DNA of 64,000 nucleotides from JAPOXR01 sp965116115 (GTDB lineage Bacteria > Pseudomonadota > Alphaproteobacteria > Rhodobacterales > Rhodobacteraceae), in assembly GCA_965116115.1 (NCBI GenBank), contig OZ220486.1, positions 682,001 to 746,000 on the forward strand. The letters are read 5' to 3'. The notes below the pieces were generated by a model, which saw only the letters and a program-made list of their open reading frames with translations, had not been told where the DNA came from and did not search any database. Numbering within the stretch: the stretch's first letter is position 1; every line of letters starts with the position of its first letter. Below are positions 25,680 through 34,678 of the stretch, piece after piece. The position numbers and the translations under genes are program-made.

Positions 25680-27114
25680 GGGATGTCCCACTTGATGTTG
25701 AATTTGATATGGGCGGTGTTGCCTCTCCCCCGAGAATCAGCTCGGGGATTTTTTGAAGAAAAGGAAGCAACACCATGAAAACCGTTAGCACATTCCCCGG
25801 CGCCTCCGCCAGCGCTCCGAACATCAACGCGCTCGTCGAAGAGGCGTACGAAGACGTGACCGAGAGTTTCGAGAAATTCTGCCTGACGACGGGCATCGCG
25901 TATCTGCGGCAGATGATGGACGAGGACGCCGAACGGCTGGCCGGGAAACGTCACAGTCATTCTCCCGACAAGCCGGGGCACCGCCAGTGCCATACGCGTT
26001 CCCAGGTCGGGTTTCACGGCGGCAAGGTCGGCATCGACCGTCCGCGTCTCCGCTGCAAGGCTGCGGGCAAGGAGATGTCTCTGCCGAGCTGGGAAGAAAT
26101 CTCCGCGGACGGCTATCTCGACCGACAGTCGGTGAACTTGATGACCGCGAACGTAGCGACCCGCAAGTTCCGCCGGGCGGTGAGGATTCCGGAGGCCGGG
26201 GTTCCCTGCGGGGCGGGCTGCGGGCTGTCGAAATCGGCCGTGTCCCGCCGGTTCAAGGCGTTGACGCAGGCGAAGTTTGATGAATGGATGACTTCCGATC
26301 TGTCGGAGCTTGATCTCGTCGCGATTCAGATCGACGGGCTGCATATGAGCGACCGCCTGCTGATGATCGGGGCCGTCGGCATTGACGCGTCGGGGCGTAA
26401 GCGCCCGCTGGGCGTCATCGAAGGCGCGACGGAGAACGCCGCGACCGTGCAGGCTCTGCTTGATGATCTGATCCGGCGCGGGCTTGATCCGAAGGGCTGT
26501 TATCTGTTCATCGTCGACGGAGCCAGGGCGCTCAGCAAGGCGATCCGGCGCACTTTCGGCGCGGACATCCCTATTCAGCGCTGTCAGGTTCACAAGGGCC
26601 GCAACATCATCGACCGTCTCGCCGCGGAACATCACGCCGGCGTGCGGCGGACGCTCAGGCAAGCCTGGGAACTTGATGACGCCGACAAGGCCGAGCGGCT
26701 GATGCGCAGCCTGGCTCAGCGGTTCGAACAGGAGGCTCCGGACGTCTCCCGGTCGATACTTGAGGGCTTGGACGAGGTCCTGACCGTCTCCCGGCTCGGC
26801 CTGCCGTCAGAGCTGCGGCGGTCGCTGGCGAGCACGAACATCATCGAGTCGATGAACAGCACGGTCCGGCAGGTCTGCCGCAACGTGAAGCGCTGGAGGA
26901 ACGCCGGGATGGCTCTGCGATGGACCGCTGCCGGCATGATGGAGGCCGAGAAGGGTTTCCGCCGCATCAAGGCGTACAGGCAGCTGCCCGTTCTCAAGCA
27001 GGCTCTCATCGAACATCGTCGAAAGGATCGGCTTGACCGGCTCAAGGAAGCCGCGTAGATAGCCGACAGGCAGCATCGCTCCTGCGGGTTTCAACATCAA
27101 GCGGGACATTCCCC
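25680..27114 (+). mobile_element. IS256-family element, copy 2 (1435 bp)
   Basis: Same length and termini as copy 1, apart from one extra T in the right inverted repeat and the frayed left G. The 8-bp sequence CGATTCGG lies on both sides (25672-25679 and 27115-27122). Confidence 0.92.
25775..27058 (+). CDS. IS256-family transposase (copy 2)
   Basis: 427 residues, nearly identical to the transposase at 3791-5074, with the same DDE residues (D187, D248, E358). Differences are scattered substitutions such as Q for W at positions 72 and 118 and R for E at 234. Both frames are intact, so the two copies are recent and potentially active. The start ATG follows AAAAGGAAG. Confidence 0.93.
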   Translation: MKTVSTFPGASASAPNINALVEEAYEDVTESFEKFCLTTGIAYLRQMMDEDAERLAGKRHSHSPDKPGHRQCHTRSQVGFHGGKVGIDRPRLRCKAAGKEMSLPSWEEISADGYLDRQSVNLMTANVATRKFRRAVRIPEAGVPCGAGCGLSKSAVSRRFKALTQAKFDEWMTSDLSELDLVAIQIDGLHMSDRLLMIGAVGIDASGRKRPLGVIEGATENAATVQALLDDLIRRGLDPKGCYLFIVDGARALSKAIRRTFGADIPIQRCQVHKGRNIIDRLAAEHHAGVRRTLRQAWELDDADKAERLMRSLAQRFEQEAPDVSRSILEGLDEVLTVSRLGLPSELRRSLASTNIIESMNSTVRQVCRNVKRWRNAGMALRWTAAGMMEAEKGFRRIKAYRQLPVLKQALIEHRRKDRLDRLKEAA

Positions 27115-27499
27115 CGATTCGGCACGAGTGCCCGGTTGCTTTATGCGTCGGCTCTGTCTTCGTTCCGGGATGTCGGAGCCGGCGCCGTGCGCCCGCGGAT
27201 TTCTGCGCCGGGCCCCGGAGCAGGGAGACCGGACGGAGAACCGCCCGACGGCATGGGCTGCGGCCTGCGGCGGAGGAATGTCAGCGGACACCGCCGTCGA
27301 CATTTCGGTGTCAGCGTCTGAATCACGGCGGCTTTCCGGAGTGCTGTTTGCGGACATCCGGCCGCGGTCTGAATCACGACCTGCGCCCTCGGACCTTGAA
27401 TATGCGGCGGTTCCCTGTGGTTTGTCCGTCTGGAGATGAAGCCCGCAAGGCAAAAAGAACCGCGCTGCGCGTTGACGGTGGAGCCGGCGCCGTCTGACA
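27115..27499. other. Non-coding stretch downstream of ubiB
   Basis: No recognisable gene; GC-rich open frames on both strands overlap without a plausible start site. A 7-bp hairpin (CCGCCCT and AGGGCGG, 27501-27519) straddles the ubiB stop codon and may terminate transcription from the right. Confidence 0.35.
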
Positions 27500-27505
27500 G
27501 CCGCC

Positions 27506-29026
27506 CTACAGAAGGGCGGCCAGAAAAGCGCCGGCGCCGGCAGTCGCAATGCCCAGCGCGAACCAGCTCAGCCGGCGGTCCGGCGGGGTCTGGCCCGTGT
27601 CCTGTTCCAATCTTCTGACGGCTGTTTCCGCCAGCTGCGGCAGCCTCGGCCCGAGCCGGGACAGCATTCTCGCGGCCTGCGCGATCTCCCGCATGGCGGC
27701 GCCCGGGCCGATATGTTCACGGATATAGTTTTCGACGACCGGACGGGCGGTTTGCCAGATATTGAGGTTTGAATCCAGCGAACGGGCCACCCCCTCAACG
27801 ACGACCATTGTCCGCTGCAGCAGGATCAGTTCGGTGCGCGTCTCCATCCCGAAACGCTCGGTCACCTCGAACAGATGCGCCAGCAGACGCGCCATGGAGA
27901 TCCGGCTGGCTTCCATGCCGAAGATCGGCTCGCCGACGGAACGCAGCGCCTGGGCGAATTCATCAACATCCCGTTCCCGCGGCACGTAACCGGCTTCGAA
28001 ATGAACGCGTGCGACACTCTTGTAGTCACGCCGGATGAAGCCCATCAGAATTTCCGCGTAAACCCGCCGCGTGTATTCGTCGACCCGGCCCATGATCCCG
28101 AAATCCATGACCAGAATCGTTCCGTCGGGCGCGACCTTGATGTTGCCCTGATGCATATCGGCGTGGAAATAACCGTCTCTCAGTGCGGATCTCAGAAACA
28201 TCTGAATCAGACGCTGCGCGAGATCCGTCAGATTGTGGCCCGCGCCGCGGAGACCGTCCGTATCTCCGAGATTGATCCCGTCCACCCAGTCGAGAGTGAC
28301 CACCCGTTTGGCCGACATTTCCCAGCGGACGGCGGGAACGGCGATTCCGGCGTCGTCTTTGACCGCATCCGCGAATTCGTCCGCCGCCGCCGCTTCCATG
28401 CGCAGATCAAGCTCGCGCAGAACCACGCCTTCGAAATGCGCGATCACATCCCGGGGCCGCAGCCGGCGCGCGCCGGGAGAAAGCAGGCGGATTAATCCCG
28501 CGGCAAGATAGAATGCGTCGATGTCGCGCCGGAAAGCGCGCTCGATGCCGGGCCGAAGAACCTTGACCGCGACGTTCGTTCCGCAGTCTTTGAGCGCCGC
28601 CTTGTGAACCTGCGCGATCGACGCCGCCGCCACCGGCTCGCTGAATTCAGCGAACAGTTCATCCGGACTCCGTCCGAGTTCGTGTTCGACCGTCTGTTTG
28701 GCTTCGGCGGCCGGAAACGGCGGCAGACGGTCCTGAAGAATGCTGAGCTCTTCCGCCAGTTCCGAGCCGACGACATCCGGCCTGGTTGACAGCAGTTGCC
28801 CGAACTTGACGTAAGCCGGTCCCAAGGCGGTCAGGGCGCGGACAACAGGCGGCTGGCCGGGGTCGCCTTTGAGGCCGAGCCATTGAAAGGGCCATCCCGC
28901 GATACGCGCCGCGATTTTGAGATTGCGGTGCGCGTCCATAAGGTTGAGCGCCGTGCGCATGGCCCCGGTCCTCTCGAAAGTGGCTCCGGTGCGGATCAGG
29001 CGGAATATGTTGTGCGGGCCGCGCAA
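27506..29026 (-). CDS. ubiB: UbiB-family atypical kinase, ubiquinone synthesis
   Basis: A 506-residue protein with the ABC1/UbiB features: the KxGQ motif (KFGQLLSTRPD, 74-84), the Ala-rich loop (AAASIAQVHKA), VAVKVLRPG, and the catalytic segments HADMHQGNI and VMDFGIMGR. Two hydrophobic segments at the C-terminus (FALGIATAGAGAFLAALL) anchor it in the inner membrane. UbiB is an ATPase needed for ubiquinone production. The start is TTG at 29026, 3 bases after ubiE, with GGAAGA upstream inside ubiE; the two form an operon. Confidence 0.94.
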   Translation of the reverse strand: MRGPHNIFRLIRTGATFERTGAMRTALNLMDAHRNLKIAARIAGWPFQWLGLKGDPGQPPVVRALTALGPAYVKFGQLLSTRPDVVGSELAEELSILQDRLPPFPAAEAKQTVEHELGRSPDELFAEFSEPVAAASIAQVHKAALKDCGTNVAVKVLRPGIERAFRRDIDAFYLAAGLIRLLSPGARRLRPRDVIAHFEGVVLRELDLRMEAAAADEFADAVKDDAGIAVPAVRWEMSAKRVVTLDWVDGINLGDTDGLRGAGHNLTDLAQRLIQMFLRSALRDGYFHADMHQGNIKVAPDGTILVMDFGIMGRVDEYTRRVYAEILMGFIRRDYKSVARVHFEAGYVPRERDVDEFAQALRSVGEPIFGMEASRISMARLLAHLFEVTERFGMETRTELILLQRTMVVVEGVARSLDSNLNIWQTARPVVENYIREHIGPGAAMREIAQAARMLSRLGPRLPQLAETAVRRLEQDTGQTPPDRRLSWFALGIATAGAGAFLAALL

Positions 29027-29029
29027 GGC

Positions 29030-29782
29030 TCAGATCTTCCATCCCGAATGAAGAGTTGCGACGCCCATTGAGAGATTGCGGAACTTCACGTTTTCAAAAC
29101 CCGCGTCTTCGATCATGGCTGCGAAGTCCCGCTGGCCGGGAAATCTGCGGATGCTTTCGACCAGGTAGCGGTAGCTTTCCCGGTCCTGCGCGATCCAGCG
29201 GCCCAATTCCGGAATGCAGTTAAACGAGTAGCTGTCGTAGATCCGGCGCAGGCCGGCATTTCGCACATCGCTGAATTCAGCAATCACGATTCTCCCGCCG
29301 GTTTTCAGAATTCTGTGGATTTCCCCGAGACCGCGGCCGATGTCGGCGAAGTTCCGTATTCCGAATCCGATGGCGCAGGAATCGAAACTGCCGCAGGGAA
29401 AGGGTATGTGCAGCGCGTCGCCGGCGGTCCAGTCGATGGACATGCCGAAACCTGCGGCATCCGCGCGTTTCCGCCCGGCCTCCATCATCTCCGGTGTCAG
29501 ATCGAGAACGGTCAGTTCGGATGCCGGCGACCGTTTGAGAATCCGGATGGCGATATCTCCCGTGCCGCCCGCCAGATCCAGTATCTTTTGACCGCGGCGC
29601 GGCGCGAGCCAGTCCACCAGCGCGGCCTTCCAGATGCGGTGCGCACCGAACGACATGACGTCATTCATGATGTCGTACCGGTCCGAGACGTCGGCGAACA
29701 GCTTTCTGACCATTCCGGCCTTGGCGTCCGCGGAAACCTCGCGGAAGCCGAAATGCGTCGACTTCTCGTCTGCTGGCCTCAT
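29030..29782 (-). CDS. ubiE: Ubiquinone/menaquinone C-methyltransferase
   Basis: A 250-residue class I SAM methyltransferase acting on the benzoquinol ring (C5 methylation in ubiquinone synthesis). Motif I is DLAGGTGD (69-76), followed by VLDLTPEMM, the post-I segment GDALHIPFP, and the family signatures YDIMNDVMSFGAHRIWK and FGIRNFADI. It is the first gene of the ubiE-ubiB operon and diverges from mutM with 89 bases between the starts. Confidence 0.95.
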   Translation of the reverse strand: MRPADEKSTHFGFREVSADAKAGMVRKLFADVSDRYDIMNDVMSFGAHRIWKAALVDWLAPRRGQKILDLAGGTGDIAIRILKRSPASELTVLDLTPEMMEAGRKRADAAGFGMSIDWTAGDALHIPFPCGSFDSCAIGFGIRNFADIGRGLGEIHRILKTGGRIVIAEFSDVRNAGLRRIYDSYSFNCIPELGRWIAQDRESYRYLVESIRRFPGQRDFAAMIEDAGFENVKFRNLSMGVATLHSGWKI

Positions 29783-29871
29783 CGAAATCGTCCGTTCAAT
29801 CCGTTGACTCCGCGAATCCTATATGACCAAACAGATTTTACGCAATCAGAACAGGATGCTTTCCGCAGAAC

Positions 29872-30717
29872 ATGCCCGAACTCCCCGAAGTCGAAACTGT
29901 CAGACGCTGCCTTGAAAAATTCATGGCGGGAAAGAGAATCGCGTCGGTTCAGTTGCGCCGGCCGGATCTTCGCCGGCGGTTTCCGGACCGGATGGCCGAA
30001 AGGTTGGCGGGGACTACCGTGCTGCGGATCCGGCGGCGCGGAAAATACATGCTGGCGGATCTGTCTTCGCGGGAGACTTTGATCATGCATCTCGGGATGT
30101 CAGGAGCGTTCGCTGTTCAGGCGGCGCCTTTTGAAACGGATACAGAACCCCGCTTCGGTCCGCATGATCACGTGGCCTTCCTGATGGAGGGAGGGGTCAG
30201 AGCGGTGTATTCCGATCCGAGGCGGTTCGGGCTGATGGATCTGGCTCCCACATGCGGGGCCGGATCGCATCCTTTGATCGCGCGGCTCGGACCCGAACCG
30301 ACCAGTGCGGAGTTTGGCGCCGGACAGCTGTCGGAAATGCTGAAATCACGGCGGATCCCGATCAAGCCGGCGCTTCTGAATCAGAGAATCGTTGCGGGTG
30401 TGGGCAACATCTATGCCTGCGAGGCGCTGTGGCGGGCGAAAATTTCACCGCTCACGAGGTGCGACCGGATCGCGGCAGGCCGAACCGCCCGGCTGGCCGA
30501 CTGCATCCGGAACGTGCTGCGGGAAGCTGTAGAAGCGGGCGGTTCGACTTTGCGCGACCATCGACCGCCGGACGGAGACATCGGGCGTTTTCAGCATGGA
30601 TTCAGCGTTTACGGCAGGGCAGGCGGGGATTGTCTCCGCGAAGACTGCGCGGGGACGATCGTCAGGATCGTGCAGTCGGGCAGATCGACATTCTGCTGCC
30701 GGAGCTGCCAGACCTGA
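29872..30717 (+). CDS. mutM: Formamidopyrimidine-DNA glycosylase (Fpg)
   Basis: Base-excision repair glycosylase/AP lyase for 8-oxoguanine and formamidopyrimidines. The N-terminal MPELPEVET supplies catalytic P2 and E3; K58 is in RRRGKYML; the H2TH region has NQRIVAGVGNIYACEAL; the zinc finger is C254, C259, C276, C279. Length 281 is normal. It is divergent from ubiE, an arrangement common in alphaproteobacteria. Confidence 0.96.
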   Translation: MPELPEVETVRRCLEKFMAGKRIASVQLRRPDLRRRFPDRMAERLAGTTVLRIRRRGKYMLADLSSRETLIMHLGMSGAFAVQAAPFETDTEPRFGPHDHVAFLMEGGVRAVYSDPRRFGLMDLAPTCGAGSHPLIARLGPEPTSAEFGAGQLSEMLKSRRIPIKPALLNQRIVAGVGNIYACEALWRAKISPLTRCDRIAAGRTARLADCIRNVLREAVEAGGSTLRDHRPPDGDIGRFQHGFSVYGRAGGDCLREDCAGTIVRIVQSGRSTFCCRSCQT

Positions 30718-30977
30718 GCCGTCGGCGCCAGGCCCCGCGGCCCGTGCCGTATTCGGGTGGGAGATTCGGCCGGCGGCAAGGGTTTCGCGCGGGAATTCAG
30801 CGGCGGCGATTCGGGTTTTCATTTGAAACGGTTTCGCCTTAAATTTCCGCTTCACGGGCAGAGCGGAATAATCCGCCCGGCAGGCGGCCTTGCATTCCGC
30901 CCGGCCGTCGCGGAGGACACGCGCCTGGTCCGCAGCGGCGTGCCTGCCCGGCACAGGCTGAGAAATGGAGTGAGAGA

Positions 30978-31754
30978 ATGGCATACCAGGACATCGTCGT
31001 CGAAATCACAGATCATGTCGGGGTGATTCGGTTCGACAGGCCGACAAAACTTAACGCGCTCAATGAAAGCCTGAGGAACGAACTGGTCGACGCCCTCTCG
31101 CGGCTGGATGCGAATGATGACGTCCGGTGCCTTGTGCTGACCGGATCCGACACGGTGTTTTCGGCCGGGGCCGATATCAAGGAGATGCATGACAAAGGCT
31201 TTGTCGATATGTTCAAGGATGACGGATTCGGGCCGGAATCACGGGCGTTCGAACAGCTGCGTAAGCCGATCGTCGCGGCGGTCGCCGGCCACGCCTTCGG
31301 AGGAGGATGTGAATTGGCGATGATGTGCGATATCATCATCGCGGCGGACAACGCATATTTCGGCCAGCCGGAGATCAATATCGGGGTCATCGCCGGCCTC
31401 GGCGGAACGCAGCGGCTGACCCGCGCGGTCGGAAAATCCAAATCCATGGAAATGCACTTGACCGGACGGCGGATGGGGGCTGAGGAGGCAGCGGCGTCGG
31501 GGCTGGTCTCACGCGTCGTTCCGGCGAACGAACTCATGAGCGAGACGATGGAACTGGCCGGAAAAATCGCCGAACAGTCGCCGCTGGCCGTGATGGCGGT
31601 CAAGGAAGCCGTCAACCGGGCCGAAGAAATGTCGCTGCGCGAAGGGCTGCTGTTCGAGCGGCGGCTGTTCCACGCGCTGTTCTCGACCGAAGACAAGAGC
31701 GAGGGAATGGGCGCCTTCGTCGACAGGCGCGAGCCGAGATTCCGCGGCTGCTGA
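30978..31754 (+). CDS. Enoyl-CoA hydratase
   Basis: A crotonase-fold hydratase of 258 residues. The oxyanion-hole segments are FSAGADI (61-67) and FGGGCEL (107-113); E112 and E132 (FGQPEIN) are the two catalytic glutamates used by enoyl-CoA hydratases to add water to 2-enoyl-CoA in beta-oxidation. GLGGTQRLTR and the C-terminal helix (FSTEDKSEGMGAF) complete the family pattern. ATG 30978 follows GGAGTGAGAGA. The gene regularly sits between mutM and rpsT in this group. A short GC hairpin (31761-31779) follows the stop. Confidence 0.92.
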   Translation: MAYQDIVVEITDHVGVIRFDRPTKLNALNESLRNELVDALSRLDANDDVRCLVLTGSDTVFSAGADIKEMHDKGFVDMFKDDGFGPESRAFEQLRKPIVAAVAGHAFGGGCELAMMCDIIIAADNAYFGQPEINIGVIAGLGGTQRLTRAVGKSKSMEMHLTGRRMGAEEAAASGLVSRVVPANELMSETMELAGKIAEQSPLAVMAVKEAVNRAEEMSLREGLLFERRLFHALFSTEDKSEGMGAFVDRREPRFRGC

Positions 31755-31795
31755 GAGCGCCGGCGGCCTCCGTCCGCCGAGACGGCAAAAGATGT

Positions 31796-31824
31796 TTGAC
31801 ACGGTCTGCCGGCGGGCATAGATA
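31796..31824 (+). promoter_or_regulatory. Strong sigma-70-type promoter of rpsT
   Basis: TTGACA at 31796-31801, a 17-base spacer and TAGATA at 31819-31824, starting 42 bases after the hydratase stop codon. Transcription would begin near 31831, leaving a leader of about 34 bases before the rpsT start. Confidence 0.75.
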
Positions 31825-31864
31825 ATCCGGTCTCCGGCAGTCCCAGCATTTCAGGGCGATTGAC

Positions 31865-32131
31865 ATGGCCAATTCACAGCAGGCGCGGAAGCGCGCGAAA
31901 CAGGCGTTCCGCCGCACAAGAGTGAACCGGGCGCGGGTCTCGCGCATCAGAACCTATCTGCGGCATGTCGAAAACGCGATCGAATCGGGGGACGTTCAGG
32001 CCGCCGCCGAAGCGCTGCGCCGCGCCCAGCCTGAAATCATGCGCGGCGTGACCAAGGGGGTTCTGCACCGCAACACGGCCAGCCGCAAGGTCTCGCGGCT
32101 GGCCAAACGGATCAAAGCGTTAAGCGCCTGA
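31865..32131 (+). CDS. rpsT: 30S ribosomal protein S20
   Basis: An 88-residue, highly basic helical protein that binds 16S rRNA early in 30S assembly. Signatures: MANSQQARKRAKQAFRR at the start, RTYLRHVENAI in the middle, and KGVLHRNTASRKVSRLAKRI at the end. It has its own promoter upstream and lies in the rpsT-dnaA order seen across alphaproteobacteria. Confidence 0.97.
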   Translation: MANSQQARKRAKQAFRRTRVNRARVSRIRTYLRHVENAIESGDVQAAAEALRRAQPEIMRGVTKGVLHRNTASRKVSRLAKRIKALSA

Positions 32132-32721
32132 TTCGAATGCCGCGGCGGGGCCGCTGGTTCCGGGTTCAGCGGATTGCCGGTGATTTGATTGAGACCGGCG
32201 CGGCGGCGGTTTTTCGCGACTGCTGATCAGGAGCGGCTTCCCGTCCGCCGCGAAAGATGCGCGCCGGATTTCAGGAAACGTTCCCGACCCGCGATCCGAG
32301 GCTGTTTCCCCGCGCCCTGCCGCAGCGGGGTTTCATCAGCGGACATGCCGGCCGCGCGGTCTGTCGCTCCGCTGCGGAAGCGGGCCGCGCGATCTGATGC
32401 CGCGCGCCGAACCATCGGCCCGCGCCGCGAATCACTTCAGGAAACGGTCGCGGGTTTTCCGATTCGATGACATTCACAGCCGCAACCGTTGTGCCGCTGG
32501 TAGTCAGGCCGAGGACGTTCCACAAGATATCCGCTGCGCTGCCGGCGGATCAATCAGGCCGGAAATTTCTTTTTTGAATCCGTTTCGGAGAAAAGCGGAT
32601 CTAATACAAAAAGAATTCAATATTTTAGGTGAGAATGATTTCTTCCAAGACACAGAAAGCCTGAAATCGGTCCCTGAATGGAATTGTAAATCCCGGCCTC
32701 TTCCCTTTAGGTTTTCTCCCG
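32132..32721. other. Intergenic region between rpsT and the dnaA operon
   Basis: The first part is GC-rich without a gene. An AT-rich patch at about 32560-32660 (with GATCTAATACAAAAAG and TTCAATATTTTAGG) is the likely promoter area for the rhodanese-dnaA genes. I find no cluster of DnaA boxes (TTATCCACA type) here, so it is not a convincing replication origin. Confidence 0.4.
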
Positions 32722-32736
32722 GGGAAGGAGTCAGTG

Positions 32737-33195
32737 ATGAAACGTGATCCTGCGCTTTACAGCGTTGAGGCCGCCGACTGGCCGCCGGAAGAGGCGTGGA
32801 AGGAACTCGAGACAAACCGCCGTTCGTGTCTGGTGGATGTCCGGACCAGACCTGAATGGGTCTATGTCGGAGTTCCTGATCTGCGGTCGATAGGGCGCAG
32901 GGTCGTGTTCGCCGAGTGGAGCTCGTATCCTGAAATGCGCCGGAATCCGTCTTTTTCCGCCGAGGTCATGGCCGGTCTGGACGCCGACTGGCCGGAGAGG
33001 ATTTTTTTCATTTGCCGGTCGGGAGCCAGATCAAAAGCCGCCGCCCTCGCGTTTTCGGAATCTGCGGAAACGGCCGGCAAGCCGGCGCAGTGTCTGAATG
33101 TAGCCGAAGGTTTCGAGGGCGATCTGGACAGCGGTTTCCGGCGGGGCCGCGTAAACGGCTGGAAGGTGAAGGGCCTGCCTTGGAGGCAGTCATAA
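32737..33195 (+). CDS. Rhodanese-like sulfurtransferase
   Basis: A single rhodanese domain, 152 residues, with the typical opening SCLVDVRTRPEWVYVG and the active-site loop CRSGARSKAAA; the Cys forms the persulfide. The usual substrate cannot be read from sequence. ATG 32737 is preferred over the preceding GTG because GGAAGGAG ends 6 bases upstream. It lies 43 bases before dnaA in the same direction and is likely cotranscribed with it. Confidence 0.88.
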   Translation: MKRDPALYSVEAADWPPEEAWKELETNRRSCLVDVRTRPEWVYVGVPDLRSIGRRVVFAEWSSYPEMRRNPSFSAEVMAGLDADWPERIFFICRSGARSKAAALAFSESAETAGKPAQCLNVAEGFEGDLDSGFRRGRVNGWKVKGLPWRQS

Positions 33196-33238
33196 GAACA
33201 AGAGCGGCGATTCGCAGCGTCTGTCGGGGAGGGGTCGT

Positions 33239-34570
33239 ATGAAAGATCTTTGGGAGAGAGTTTGTCTTGATTTGAGGAAATCAGTCGGCGAAGACGATTT
33301 CAGGAATTGGATTTCAAAGGCCAGACTGTCATCGGTCGACGGCGGCTCCGCCGTGTTCGAGGTGCCGACGCGTTTCACCGGCGAATGGATTCTGCAGACA
33401 TACGGCGACAGAATTATCGACTGTCTGCGCGGGCTGGACGAAAAGGTCGTGCGGATGAATTATGTGGTTTCGCCGCGGGCGGACAGCGAGACTGTCGGTG
33501 AGGAGATGCCGGGAAACGGCAGCGATCTGCCGGGATCCAATCTTGTCTCCCGGTTCACATTTGAACAGTTTGTGGTCGGCAATCCCAATGCCGTCGCCTA
33601 TGCCGCCGCCAAACGGGTCGCAGAGGATGAGGAAGCCAGTTTTTCTCCATTGTTTTTTTACGGGGGCGTGGGTCTGGGCAAGACCCATCTCATGAATGCC
33701 GTGGGCTGGGCCCTGAGGGAGAGCAGGCCTGACGCCAAGGTGATCTATTTGTCCGCGGAACAGTTCATGTATCTTTTCGTGCGCGCCCTGCGGACAAAAA
33801 GCATTATTGAATTCAAAGAAGTTTTCCGGTCTGTTGAAATTCTGATGGTCGATGACATTCAGTTCATCGCGGGCAAGAACTCGACCCAGGAAGAGTTTTT
33901 TCACACATTCAACGCATTGGCTGAGCAGAGCAAGAAAATCATTCTTTCGGCGGACCGTTCTCCCGGCAAGATCGAGGGACTGGAGGCGCGGGTCCGGTCC
34001 CGGCTTCAGTCGGGCCTCGCGATCGAACTGCACCCGGCCGATTACGAACTGCGGCTGGGAATTCTCCAGCAGAAGGTTGAATTGCTTAAAGCGAGCAATC
34101 CTGATCTGCGTTTCGCCAAAGGAGTCTTGGAATTTCTCGCGCACCGGATCGTCAGCAATGTCCGTATCCTCGAAGGTGCGCTGAACCGTCTCATCGCCTC
34201 GCAGTCATTCATCGCTTCTGAAATCACGATGGAATACGCGCTTCATGTTCTGGCGGATCTGCTGCGCGAGACTGACCGGAAAATCCAGTTGAACGAGATC
34301 ATCAAGTGCGTCTCGAACCACTACAATCTGAAAATATCTGATCTGACCGGCAGCCGGCGGACTCAGGACATCGCACGGCCCAGACAGGTGGCCATCTATC
34401 TCGCCAAAGACTTGACCACGCGTTCGCTTCCTGACATCGGACGCGCCTTCAACCGGGATCACACCACTGTCATCCACTCCATCCGCCGAATCGAGAAACT
34501 TCGGTCCCGGGATGCCGAGATCGCTGACGATGTCGAACTTCTGCGGCGGCGTCTTTCGGACCCTGACTGA
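33239..34570 (+). CDS. dnaA: Chromosomal replication initiator DnaA
   Basis: A 443-residue AAA+ initiator that opens the origin. Domain I is at 1-75, a short linker follows, Walker A is GGVGLGKTH (142-150), Walker B is ILMVDDIQF (201-209), and there is an arginine-finger region (GLEARVRSRLQSGL). The C-terminal helix-turn-helix with the signature GRAFNRDHTTVIHS at 401-414 contacts DnaA boxes; it is one residue shorter than the common GxxFGGRDHTTV form. ATG 33239 follows GGGGAGGGG. Confidence 0.97.
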   Translation: MKDLWERVCLDLRKSVGEDDFRNWISKARLSSVDGGSAVFEVPTRFTGEWILQTYGDRIIDCLRGLDEKVVRMNYVVSPRADSETVGEEMPGNGSDLPGSNLVSRFTFEQFVVGNPNAVAYAAAKRVAEDEEASFSPLFFYGGVGLGKTHLMNAVGWALRESRPDAKVIYLSAEQFMYLFVRALRTKSIIEFKEVFRSVEILMVDDIQFIAGKNSTQEEFFHTFNALAEQSKKIILSADRSPGKIEGLEARVRSRLQSGLAIELHPADYELRLGILQQKVELLKASNPDLRFAKGVLEFLAHRIVSNVRILEGALNRLIASQSFIASEITMEYALHVLADLLRETDRKIQLNEIIKCVSNHYNLKISDLTGSRRTQDIARPRQVAIYLAKDLTTRSLPDIGRAFNRDHTTVIHSIRRIEKLRSRDAEIADDVELLRRRLSDPD

Positions 34571-34678
34571 GGGAAGCGTTTACGCCGCCGGGCCGGAATC
34601 GTCCCGGTCCGCGCCAAACGCTTGCCAGTCCGCGCGATTGCGCGTACTAAGCCCGGCCTTGGGAAACAGGTGAACAGG

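Noticed and set aside
32132..32721. Replication origin upstream of dnaA
   Set aside because: There is an AT-rich patch but no DnaA-box cluster, and the origin in this class is often elsewhere.
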